Shown here piece after piece: positions 6,222-14,385 of a stretch of 16,586 nt of DNA (positions are counted from its first letter, which is position 1; every line of letters starts with the position of its first letter). The stretch lies in assembly GCA_030635005.1 (NCBI GenBank), contig DAOVZS010000030.1, forward strand, positions 1 to 16,586, read 5' to 3'. Source of the DNA: Thiomargarita sp. GTDB taxonomy: Bacteria > Pseudomonadota > Gammaproteobacteria > Beggiatoales > Beggiatoaceae. Position numbers and translations under genes: made by a program. The notes below the pieces were generated by a model. It was not told the origin of the DNA and searched no databases. It saw nothing but the letters and a program-made list of their open reading frames with translations.

Positions 6222-8891
6222 ATGTCATCTCATAAACAAGCTGATCATGTCATTCGTCGAAATGGTCACTTATCGCCATTTGATAGTGATAAAATAACCA
6301 TGGCTCTGAACAAAGCTTTTGAGGCTACTGAAGGTCGTTCAGCAATTGCATCACCACGTATACAACAGGCAATACAAACACTCACTCAGCAAGTAATTAA
6401 TGGTATAAGTCGCCATGAAGGCACCGTACCCATAGAAGATATACAAGATCAAGTAGAACTTGCTTTAATGCGTGCTGGTTTTCATAAAGTTGCACGTGCT
6501 TATGTACTTTATCGTGATGAACATGCACAACGTCGACAGTCTAATAAAATATTGATATATGTGACTGACAGTCAGGGGCATCGTCATCCTTTAGATGAAG
6601 AATATTTACGGGTAGAAGTGATTAAAGCATGTACTGAATTATCAGATGTTAATCCAGAACTTGTAATTACAGAAAGTCTTAAAAATATTTTTGATGGTAT
6701 TTCACTGAAGGATGTGAATCATGCTTTGGTCATGACTACGCGTACGTTAATTGAAAAAGAACCTAATTATACGTATGTGGCTGCTCGTTTGCTCTTAGAT
6801 CAATTACAAACTGAAGCTTTTAGTTTTATACAATGTACCACTTCAAAAGACTATTTTAAGCTGTATATTCAATGCGGTATTGAACATGAATTATTAGATC
6901 CCCGTCTTGCTACATTTGATTTGGAAAAACTTAATCAAGCGATTGTTTTTAAAAGAGATTTACAATTTACTTATTTAGGTTTGCAAACTTTGTATGATCG
7001 TTATTTCTTGCATTGGGACGAGATACGTTTTGAATTACCTCAAGCTTTTTTTATGCGGGTGGCTATGGGTTTATCTTTAAATGAAGATAATCGTGAAGAT
7101 CGTGCGATTGAATTTTATGATTTGCTTTCTCGCTTTGAGTTTATGAGTAGTACACCTACTTTGTTTAATTCTGGCACTTTACGTCCTCAATTATCAAGTT
7201 GCTATGTCACCACGATACCTGATGATTTGGCAGGCATTTATGATGGTATCAAAGATAACGCTTTATTATCCAAATTTGCAGGCGGTTTAGGAAATGATTG
7301 GACACCAGTACGTGGAATGGGTGCTCATATTAAAGGCACTAATGGTAAATCTCAAGGGGTAGTCCCTTTTTTAAAAGTGGCTAATGATACGCTTGTTGCG
7401 TGTAATCAAGGCGGTAAGAGACGGGGTTCTGGTTGTGCTTATTTGGAAACGTGGCATATTGATATTGAAGAATTTCTAGAGCTTCGTAAAAATACGGGTG
7501 ATGAACGGAGACGTACTCATGATATGAATACGGCAAATTGGATTCCTGATGTTTTTATGGAACGTGTCCATGAAAATAGGCGATGGACGCTTTTTTCACC
7601 CAATGAAGTGGAAGATTTGCATGATTTATATGGAAAAGATTTTAAAACAGCGTATCAAAGATACGAATTGTTAGCGCAGGAAGGTAAATTTAAAATTTGG
7701 AAACAGGTTTCTGCAGTTGATTTATGGCGTAAAATGTTGACGATGTTGTTTGAAACAGGACATCCTTGGTTGACATTTAAAGACGTTTGCAATATACGAA
7801 ATCCGCAACAGCATGTCGGTGTCGTACACAGTTCTAATTTATGTACTGAAATTACTTTAAATACTACAGCCAATGATGAAATTGGGGTGTGTAATCTTGC
7901 CAGTATCAATTTATCCGCACATATTCAAGATAAAAAATTAAACCTAGAAAAACTACAAAGTACGATTCGTACTGCCATGCGGGCATTAGATAATGTGATT
8001 GATATTAATTATTATTCTGTGCCAGAAGCCCGTACTGCAAACCAAAAACATCGTCCTGTTGGCTTAGGTGTGATGGGTTTTCAAGACGCTTTATATAAAC
8101 TACGCATTTCGTATGCCAGTGATGAAGCCATTCAATTTGCTGATTATGCACAAGAAGTGATTAGTTATTATGCCATTGAAGCTTCTTGTCATTTAGCAAA
8201 AGAACGGGGCTGTTATGCGAGTTTTAAAGGATCATTATGGCATCAAGGGATTTTACCCATAGACAGTCTTCAAAAACTTGTGGTGACACGTGGAAAATAT
8301 TTGGATATTAATACGACGATGAGTCTGGATTGGAGTGCATTACGTGAACGTGTTAAAACAGTAGGGCTGCGCAATTCTAATGTGATGGCGATTGCACCTA
8401 CGGCAACGATTTCAAATATTTGTGGTGTGACACAATCTATTGAACCTACTTATCAAAACTTATTTATAAAATCTAATTTATCAGGTGAATTCACCATTAT
8501 TAATCCTTATTTGATAAAAGATTTGAAATTAGCCGGGCTTTGGGATGAAGTCATGTTAAATGATTTGAAGTTTTATGATGGCTGTCTTGCATCGATAGCA
8601 CGTATCCCTCAAGAATTAAAAACATTATATGTCACCGCTTTCGAAATTGATGCTAGCTGGTTAATTGAAGCAGCCTCTCGCAGACAAAAATGGATAGATC
8701 AAGCACAATCTCTTAATTTATATTTATTAGAACCTTCAGGGCGTGATCTTGATAAGTTATTTAAATTAGCTTGGGTAAAAGGGCTTAAAACAACTTATTA
8801 TTTAAGAACTATGGGGGCAACGCGGGTTGCCAAAAGCACGATAACGCAATCGTGTGCCATTGATGATCCAGAATGTGAAGCATGTCAATAA
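6222..8891 (+). CDS. nrdA: class I ribonucleoside-diphosphate reductase, alpha (R1) subunit
   Basis: NrdA reduces ribonucleoside diphosphates to deoxyribonucleotides using a radical delivered by NrdB. The 889-residue protein begins with an ATP-cone (about 10-100, VIRRNGHLSPFD) and a second, more divergent cone-like segment (about 107-200). The catalytic barrel follows. By alignment with the E. coli enzyme the key residues are present: Cys327 (in SSCYVT) and Cys557 (in GVCNLASI) as the redox pair, and Asn539, Cys541 and Glu543 (in NLCTEITLN) at the active site. Tyr859/Tyr860 (in TTYYLRTMGA) form the radical path. The C-terminal CEAC pair (Cys885, Cys888) exchanges electrons with thioredoxin or glutaredoxin. 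AAGGA at 6211-6215 is a good ribosome-binding site 6 bases before the ATG. No NrdR-box pair is visible upstream, so the promoter may lie inside accD. Confidence 0.97.
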   Translation: MSSHKQADHVIRRNGHLSPFDSDKITMALNKAFEATEGRSAIASPRIQQAIQTLTQQVINGISRHEGTVPIEDIQDQVELALMRAGFHKVARAYVLYRDEHAQRRQSNKILIYVTDSQGHRHPLDEEYLRVEVIKACTELSDVNPELVITESLKNIFDGISLKDVNHALVMTTRTLIEKEPNYTYVAARLLLDQLQTEAFSFIQCTTSKDYFKLYIQCGIEHELLDPRLATFDLEKLNQAIVFKRDLQFTYLGLQTLYDRYFLHWDEIRFELPQAFFMRVAMGLSLNEDNREDRAIEFYDLLSRFEFMSSTPTLFNSGTLRPQLSSCYVTTIPDDLAGIYDGIKDNALLSKFAGGLGNDWTPVRGMGAHIKGTNGKSQGVVPFLKVANDTLVACNQGGKRRGSGCAYLETWHIDIEEFLELRKNTGDERRRTHDMNTANWIPDVFMERVHENRRWTLFSPNEVEDLHDLYGKDFKTAYQRYELLAQEGKFKIWKQVSAVDLWRKMLTMLFETGHPWLTFKDVCNIRNPQQHVGVVHSSNLCTEITLNTTANDEIGVCNLASINLSAHIQDKKLNLEKLQSTIRTAMRALDNVIDINYYSVPEARTANQKHRPVGLGVMGFQDALYKLRISYASDEAIQFADYAQEVISYYAIEASCHLAKERGCYASFKGSLWHQGILPIDSLQKLVVTRGKYLDINTTMSLDWSALRERVKTVGLRNSNVMAIAPTATISNICGVTQSIEPTYQNLFIKSNLSGEFTIINPYLIKDLKLAGLWDEVMLNDLKFYDGCLASIARIPQELKTLYVTAFEIDASWLIEAASRRQKWIDQAQSLNLYLLEPSGRDLDKLFKLAWVKGLKTTYYLRTMGATRVAKSTITQSCAIDDPECEACQ

Positions 8892-8915
8892 TAAAATACA
8901 CAGGAACTCAATAGA

Positions 8916-10097
8916 ATGTTAGATTTTGATAATTCAGGAACTTCTTCAAGTGACCATTTTTCAAGTACTTACAGGAGAATAGATAGGAGAACAGCCAGTC
9001 GTCGTAAACCTAAAAAATCAACTACAAAAAGTATCCCTGTTGCAAGTAGTTTAGATCCGATTAGTATTGGGGCTAAACGTCCCTCTGCTGATAATATCAA
9101 AATTGTGGGCGGGAAAGGCTATGACTTGCGACAACCGATCCCTATCAAATATGCTTCCGTACGAGAACGCTTTTTAGATGCCCGTAAAAATTTTTGGACC
9201 CCCAACGATATTCCTATGGGTGAGGACAAACTTCAATGGAATACAGGTAAATTGACAGAAGCAGAACAATGGTTATTTAAAACGAATATTTCTTATCTGA
9301 CAGCAGGTGATAACCTTGTGCCTGATAATTTGGTTAATGCTATTTTTCCACATATCACCGCAAATGAAATGCGACAATATTTGCGGTGGCAGATGGCGGA
9401 AGAGGCTAACCATATTGAATCCTACCTATTTATATTAGAATCATTTGGTTTAGATGAACAAGGGCAGGGGCAAATTTTTAATTTATATCAGGATATGCCT
9501 GACTTAGTTGATAAAGTTAATTGGAATTTAACAGTCACGAGTAGTGTCGCTACCTTAAAGGCTCCCATCGGTTCGCCTGAATCAAATCGTGCTTTGTTGG
9601 AAGATTTGATCAGTTATTATCTTTTTGAGTATTTATTTTTCCCACTCGGATTTGTTCAAATTTTTGCCTTGGCTCGTAAAGGAAAATTACGCAATACCGC
9701 ACAACAATATAGTTATATTTGGCGTGATGAGCAGAATCATTCTAATAATGCATTATGGTTAATTTTGCAAATTATCAAAGAAAATCCTGGTATTTGGGAT
9801 GCATCTATGAAGAAACGGGCTCAAAGAATGGTAGATGAGGCGGTGCAATTAGAAACACGCCATGCGCATGCGGTGATGCCTGATGGTGGAATTGTGGGTT
9901 TACCTGTCAAGACATATATTAAATTTGCACAATTTGTAGGGGATAATGTGTGTAAAAATTTAGGAGTGCCTACTTTATTTCACACAAGATCACATCCTAT
10001 GCCTTGGATTAGTGAATATGAATTAAATCATGAGGTTAATTTTTTTGAAGGACGTGTGAGAGAATATCAGACAGGCAGTCAATTAAATTGGGATTAA
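8916..10097 (+). CDS. nrdB: class I ribonucleoside-diphosphate reductase, beta (R2) subunit
   Basis: NrdB houses the dimetal site and radical that start catalysis in NrdA. All expected residues are visible in the 393-residue protein: metal ligands Asp132, Glu163, His166, Glu238, Glu272 and His275 (motifs TAGDNLV, EEANH, FEY and DEQNH). A tyrosine, Tyr170, lies four residues after His166, exactly like the E. coli radical Tyr122. The overall sequence recalls the shorter chlamydial-type R2 lineage, but that group carries Phe at this position and Glu instead of Asp132. About 75 N-terminal residues before the R2 fold are basic, Ser/Thr-rich and probably disordered (RRTASRRKPKK near 24-34). The gene starts 24 bases after nrdA, with AGGA at 8902-8905 as ribosome-binding site, so the two form an operon. 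Confidence 0.97.
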   Translation: MLDFDNSGTSSSDHFSSTYRRIDRRTASRRKPKKSTTKSIPVASSLDPISIGAKRPSADNIKIVGGKGYDLRQPIPIKYASVRERFLDARKNFWTPNDIPMGEDKLQWNTGKLTEAEQWLFKTNISYLTAGDNLVPDNLVNAIFPHITANEMRQYLRWQMAEEANHIESYLFILESFGLDEQGQGQIFNLYQDMPDLVDKVNWNLTVTSSVATLKAPIGSPESNRALLEDLISYYLFEYLFFPLGFVQIFALARKGKLRNTAQQYSYIWRDEQNHSNNALWLILQIIKENPGIWDASMKKRAQRMVDEAVQLETRHAHAVMPDGGIVGLPVKTYIKFAQFVGDNVCKNLGVPTLFHTRSHPMPWISEYELNHEVNFFEGRVREYQTGSQLNWD

Positions 10098-10153
10098 TTT
10101 ATACGCAATTTTCCATGTTTGAGTTGTCAGCACTTTCTTGATTAAGCTTATAG

Positions 10154-10190
10154 ATACTGGTATTGATTCGCAGTCATCCCAGTATTTTAT
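10154..10190 (+). terminator. stem-loop after nrdB, possible terminator
   Basis: ATACTGG (10154-10160) pairs with CCAGTAT (10179-10185). Inside it TGATT (10164-10168) pairs with AGTCA (10172-10176, one G-T pair) around a CGC loop. TTTAT-type sequence follows to 10190. It lies 56 bases after the nrdB stop within the 171-base gap before the convergent msrAB stop. The internal loop and short T tract make termination uncertain; a small dispersed repeat is an alternative. I see nothing else in this gap. Confidence 0.4.
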
Positions 10191-10268
10191 AACCACTCTC
10201 CTAAAATCCAGTAAAGCCATTATGCCTTAGTCACAAGCAACATCCTGTGTTTGTGCAAATAGGACAGA

Positions 10269-11327
10269 TTAATCTTCAAATAATGTCATCAATTTTTCGT
10301 ATCCCTCCTCTGTCAACTTTTCTTTTGGAATAAATCGCAAGGATGCACTGTTAATACAATAGCGTTTACCCGTAGGACCATCCGCAAAGACATGTCCTAA
10401 ATGAGATTGTCCATATTTGCTATGCACTTCAATGCGTGACATCATGAATGTAAAGTCTTGACGTTCTATAACGTGTTCTGCATTTATGGGCTGAGTAAAA
10501 CTTGGCCACCCGGTCCCAGAATCATATTTATCTATGGAAGAAAATAGGGGTTCTCCGGTGACAATATCTACATAAATCCCAGCCTGCTTATTATCCCAAT
10601 ATTCATTTTGGAATGATTTTTCTGTGCCTTCTTTTTGCGTCACTTCATATTGTAAGTCTGTCAATTGACGGCGTAACACGTCATCAGAGGGTTTGTTATA
10701 AGTCAACTCTTCTCCCCAAGTTTTTTCCAGAAATTGATCCCTTCCTGAATTGTAACGGTACAATTTATAACGAATGGGGTTCTTTTTGTAATAATCTTGA
10801 TGGTACTCTTCAGCAGGATAAAATGAAGCATTGGGCAATATATCAGTTACCAATGTTTTTTTGAAACGTCCTGAAGCGTCTAAAGCAGCTTGTGATTCTT
10901 CCGCTATTTTCCTTTGATTATCATCATGGTAAAAGATGATAGGACGATACTGTGCACCCCGATCCACAAATTGCCCCCCATTATCAGTGGGATCAATTTG
11001 TCGCCAAAAGGAATCCAGCAATTGTTCATAAGAGAGTACTGTTGGATCGTAATGCACTTGAACGACTTCAACATGTCCCGTTCCGCCTGTAGAGACCTCA
11101 GTGTAAGTCGGATTTTTCAGATGTCCGCCTGCATAACCTGAAATCACATGAGACACACCTGAGAGTTTTTCAAATCCTGACTCAACACACCAAAAACAGC
11201 CACCTGCAAAAAGTGCAGTTTGTAAATCATTTTGATTCATTTTTTGTTCCCTTTCCACTTCTTGATTGCATCCAGTGAGAGCAAGCAAGAGATAGAGTGT
11301 ATTTATTATCAGATGTTTTTTCATCAT
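10269..11327 (-). CDS. msrAB: lipoprotein peptide-methionine sulfoxide reductase MsrA-MsrB fusion
   Basis: The fusion reduces both S- (MsrA) and R- (MsrB) methionine sulfoxide in oxidised proteins. I place the start at ATG 11325-11327 (or the next codon), 37 bases after the protease stop, because a lipoprotein signal begins there: MMKK, a hydrophobic run, then LALTGC with Cys20 as the lipidated residue. Residue +2 is Asn, so outer-membrane sorting is likely. Numbered from this start, MsrA has GGCFWC with Cys44 catalytic and Cys47 a probable partner (about 36-205). MsrB follows (about 215-352) with YDSGTGWPSF and RYCINSASLRF, catalytic Cys324. The CxxC zinc sites found in many MsrB proteins are absent. 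An upstream in-frame ATG at 11423 would overlap the protease gene and bury the signal. The order after a secreted protease suggests envelope protein repair. Confidence 0.93.
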   Translation of the reverse strand: MMKKHLIINTLYLLLALTGCNQEVEREQKMNQNDLQTALFAGGCFWCVESGFEKLSGVSHVISGYAGGHLKNPTYTEVSTGGTGHVEVVQVHYDPTVLSYEQLLDSFWRQIDPTDNGGQFVDRGAQYRPIIFYHDDNQRKIAEESQAALDASGRFKKTLVTDILPNASFYPAEEYHQDYYKKNPIRYKLYRYNSGRDQFLEKTWGEELTYNKPSDDVLRRQLTDLQYEVTQKEGTEKSFQNEYWDNKQAGIYVDIVTGEPLFSSIDKYDSGTGWPSFTQPINAEHVIERQDFTFMMSRIEVHSKYGQSHLGHVFADGPTGKRYCINSASLRFIPKEKLTEEGYEKLMTLFED

Positions 11328-11364
11328 ACAAGATAAGATATGTTGAGTCGTTTGGTTATGGAAA

Positions 11365-14283
11365 CTATTCAGGCACTGTGATATTAATGGGACCATGCTG
11401 AGTACTGACGCCATATAAATCAATATCTTCTAATTTATAAAAATAAGTTTGACCTGCATTGACATCATCATCAAAGATTTGATATGAACTGCTATCACCT
11501 TGTGCAAGAATTCTAAGCAATTGTTCCCATTCATTGTCATGATAACGCCAAACAGGAATGATCTGATAATCACCATATTCTTCGGCACTTTTTAGAATAT
11601 TAAAATGGTCATTATTGATCTCCATTGCTGTCCCCCATTGGATCTCGGTGTAATATAAACCATATTCATCCGAATATCCACCGCTGCCTTTGAAACGAGC
11701 TAAATCAACATAAACAGGCGCATCATCAGATAAAATAAAAGGAGAAAAACTGTTTGTAACAACTTCTACATAATTACTATCTGGATAAGGCGTTGCATTT
11801 AATGGCACCCAGTCCGTACCAGTGCAATTCCAAATATCTAAATTTGCTTCAACATTACCATTAAGTTTAGTCTCATCATAGTATAAACGTACTGTCGTTT
11901 CAACAGCAGTAGTCGGGCTAATATCAAAGTAGCGGGGAACCGCATTTGTGATTTCACTACAGTTACTACTAAAGCCTTGTTCTGGAAAAACGTCTGCTTC
12001 TAATACTTGAACAGTAGTCGCTCCCAAATCCCCTGTTCCTGTGGGACACAATGTCGCCATACCGCCCAGAAAAGGAATAGGACAATTATTATAATCAACA
12101 TTTTGAGTGTCACTGTTGGGATTAATGGGTAACAAGTCCAATGTTTTATATAAATTAACACGTCCATAACCATAATAGTCATTTCTATCAGCAGTATAAG
12201 TATAAGGTCCAATCTGATCAGTACCTTGACGCAAATAAGTGCGTATTTCTGCTGCTGTTAATGTGGGATTATAGGCAATCATCGCAGCAACAATGCCCGC
12301 TACTAAAGGCGTTGCAGAAGAAGTTCCCCCAAAAGTATCCACATAATCACTGCTATCATCATATCCCTCTGTACCTGTGCGATCTGTGGTAGTAATCGCA
12401 CTGAATCCTCCATTACTGGGGGATACTACATCAATCTCTGAACCAAATTGGCTGTAAGCACTACGCATTTCCGTACCTGATATTCCACCATCAGTACTGG
12501 CACCAACTGCAATCGTATCTATGTTGGAAGCAGGATAAGCTACCTCATTTTGATGACCATATTGTCCAGGTGCATACTGATGATATAGAGTACCGTTTAC
12601 ATACAATTCCATGAGATCATAGGTTTGTTCAGAAGATACCCAAACCCAATACTCTAAGTTACCGTCACCGACGGTTTGAGTAATATTTAAATCGGTAAAT
12701 TGATTATCTATGATAGTGCCCGCTTTAACAGAATTTCCAGAAGCTCCCCAAGCATGAGTACCATCACTAACGACCTGCCAGTTTGCATCACCAGAACTTG
12801 TAAAACCGTTGGGTATTGTAGCCACAGTATCCGTTTCAAAATCCGTTATTGCACCCCCTGGCCAAGTGATATTATCTAGCCACACTGTATCGTAACCTGA
12901 TGCTACACTGTCATTTTTTAAAAATCTCCAAGTGAAATTATAAGTACCTGCTGGAAAACCATTTAAAGTGAATTTTCTCCATCCACTGGCATCATTCCCT
13001 GCTGCAAACAATACAGGTGCCCCCTTAGTGCCCCGACGTGCCCCTGCAATATGACCATTTACCACATCAGAGATAGCTGAATTTAATTCACTTTCACAAA
13101 AAACAGTGCCCCAACTATTACTGACAACATCAGCATATTTTCCAGCATAACGCATCGCATTCCCTATACTGGTACAAGTTCCGCCGACAAACTGGATAGG
13201 TAAAATAATAGAATCCATAGCACTGCCCGTAACCCCTTGGGCATTATTACCGATTGCACCCGCAACACCTGCACAAGCAGTCCCATGATTATCATCAACA
13301 GTGGCAGGACTGGGATCATTATCATTGTTTGTAAAATCCCAACCTTGGTAATCATCAATATAACCATTATTATCGTTATCAATACCGTCGTTTTCTTTCC
13401 CACCTCCTGTTTCGTCTGGATTTGCCCAAATCTTTAAATCTTCATGAGCAAGATCTACCCCATCATCAAAAATAGCAATCACAGTATTTGCACCTTTTGA
13501 TAATTCCCAACCTTCAGGCGCATCTATATCAGCATCAATCAATCCCCCCATTTGTCCAGTATTATTAAGATGCCATTGATTTACAAATAAAGTATCATCA
13601 GGAGTATAATATTTTTTAGGGGTTATAAGGAAATTTGGCTCTGCCCATTCAATAGATGGTAAAGCAGCGACAGAACGTGTGAGCTCGAAAATCTGACCAA
13701 TATCGGTAATATTTTCAGTGATTGCGAAATGATATTCTTGCTCTGTAAAATTGAGTTTAGATATCAAAGATAAGCCTTGTGATTCTAAAGCAGCCCGTGT
13801 TAATTCTAAATCAGCATTTTTCACAACACGTACAACCATTTCAGCTAAAATTCCCATATTGTCCCCAGTTTTAGAATGTACTAAAACTGGAGAAAGAAAG
13901 GCAATAGAAGGATCCATGCGTACTAAATCTGATAATGTTTGATCAGATTGAGCACTGATTATTTCAACTACAAGCCATTTCCCCAAGGAATCTCCTTTTA
14001 CAATCTGAAGTTGATTACCCATCCGTTCTTGAATCATACGTGACAATATTGTTTTTGTTCGAACCTGCGTATCATGCATGATGATATAAGTATTTTCTCG
14101 TCTTTGAAAAGACACTCGTTTCCCCGTATTTAAAATATAATAATCACCTTCATCAACCACCTCTTGAGAAAATGGTGAGATATTTTTGGGAATAATCATA
14201 TCTTGGAAAAGTGGGGTAGCAAAAGCCATGTTTACTAATAACGAACTTCCTATGCCCAGTATCAAATAATTCTTAGTTCTCAT
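11365..14283 (-). CDS. secreted subtilisin-family (S8) serine protease with inserted domain
   Basis: The 972-residue protein opens with a signal peptide (MRTKNYL then a hydrophobic run, probable cleavage near Ala22) and a presumed pro-region (about 25-225). The subtilase domain holds the full catalytic machinery: Asp273 (IFDDGVDLAHEDL), His333 (DDNHGTACAG), oxyanion Asn430 (FAAGN) and Ser655 (GGTSSATP). A DNDNNGYIDD stretch (302-311) looks like a calcium-binding acidic loop. About 145 residues (434-578), rich in Trp, Gly and Tyr and beta-like (YDTVWLDNITWPGG), are inserted between the oxyanion Asn and the NEVAYPASNIDTIAVGAS strand. They resemble a jelly-roll/MAM-like module. The C-terminal 250 residues are beta-rich and may mediate cell-surface or substrate binding. 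It is divergent from the Cache-channel gene (102-base gap) and upstream of msrAB, possibly in one transcript. Confidence 0.93.
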   Translation of the reverse strand: MRTKNYLILGIGSSLLVNMAFATPLFQDMIIPKNISPFSQEVVDEGDYYILNTGKRVSFQRRENTYIIMHDTQVRTKTILSRMIQERMGNQLQIVKGDSLGKWLVVEIISAQSDQTLSDLVRMDPSIAFLSPVLVHSKTGDNMGILAEMVVRVVKNADLELTRAALESQGLSLISKLNFTEQEYHFAITENITDIGQIFELTRSVAALPSIEWAEPNFLITPKKYYTPDDTLFVNQWHLNNTGQMGGLIDADIDAPEGWELSKGANTVIAIFDDGVDLAHEDLKIWANPDETGGGKENDGIDNDNNGYIDDYQGWDFTNNDNDPSPATVDDNHGTACAGVAGAIGNNAQGVTGSAMDSIILPIQFVGGTCTSIGNAMRYAGKYADVVSNSWGTVFCESELNSAISDVVNGHIAGARRGTKGAPVLFAAGNDASGWRKFTLNGFPAGTYNFTWRFLKNDSVASGYDTVWLDNITWPGGAITDFETDTVATIPNGFTSSGDANWQVVSDGTHAWGASGNSVKAGTIIDNQFTDLNITQTVGDGNLEYWVWVSSEQTYDLMELYVNGTLYHQYAPGQYGHQNEVAYPASNIDTIAVGASTDGGISGTEMRSAYSQFGSEIDVVSPSNGGFSAITTTDRTGTEGYDDSSDYVDTFGGTSSATPLVAGIVAAMIAYNPTLTAAEIRTYLRQGTDQIGPYTYTADRNDYYGYGRVNLYKTLDLLPINPNSDTQNVDYNNCPIPFLGGMATLCPTGTGDLGATTVQVLEADVFPEQGFSSNCSEITNAVPRYFDISPTTAVETTVRLYYDETKLNGNVEANLDIWNCTGTDWVPLNATPYPDSNYVEVVTNSFSPFILSDDAPVYVDLARFKGSGGYSDEYGLYYTEIQWGTAMEINNDHFNILKSAEEYGDYQIIPVWRYHDNEWEQLLRILAQGDSSSYQIFDDDVNAGQTYFYKLEDIDLYGVSTQHGPINITVPE

Positions 14284-14328
14284 AAGATATAAACCTAATG
14301 ACTAAAAAAATGATATAATAACATATTT

Positions 14329-14356
14329 TTGGATTGTTGGAGAATACGAATAAAAT
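14329..14356 (+). promoter_or_regulatory. possible promoter for the Cache-channel gene
   Basis: TTGGAT (14329-14334) and TAAAAT (14351-14356) are separated by 16 bases. Transcription would begin near 14363, leaving a short leader of about 23 bases with no clear Shine-Dalgarno sequence before the ATG at 14386. A second TATAAT lies at 14314-14319 without a good partner. The 102-base spacer must also contain the divergent protease promoter, which I cannot place. Confidence 0.35.
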
Positions 14357-14385
14357 GTTAATCTTTTCTGATTTTTTAAAATGAT

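Noticed and set aside
9300..9430. Chlamydial-type tyrosine-free R2 (Mn/Fe) for NrdB
   Set aside because: The overall resemblance is real, but Tyr170 stands at the radical position and Asp132, not Glu, is the first ligand, so a normal tyrosyl-radical R2 is more likely.
11328..11423. 32-codon N-terminal extension of MsrAB starting at ATG 11423
   Set aside because: It overlaps the end of the protease gene by 59 bases, lacks signal-peptide logic, and would bury the lipoprotein signal that begins at 11327.
13164..13403. Short Ile/Met-rich open frames on both strands inside the protease gene
   Set aside because: They arise from the Asp/Asn-rich repeats (GAT, AAT codons) of the protease read in other frames and have no ribosome-binding site.
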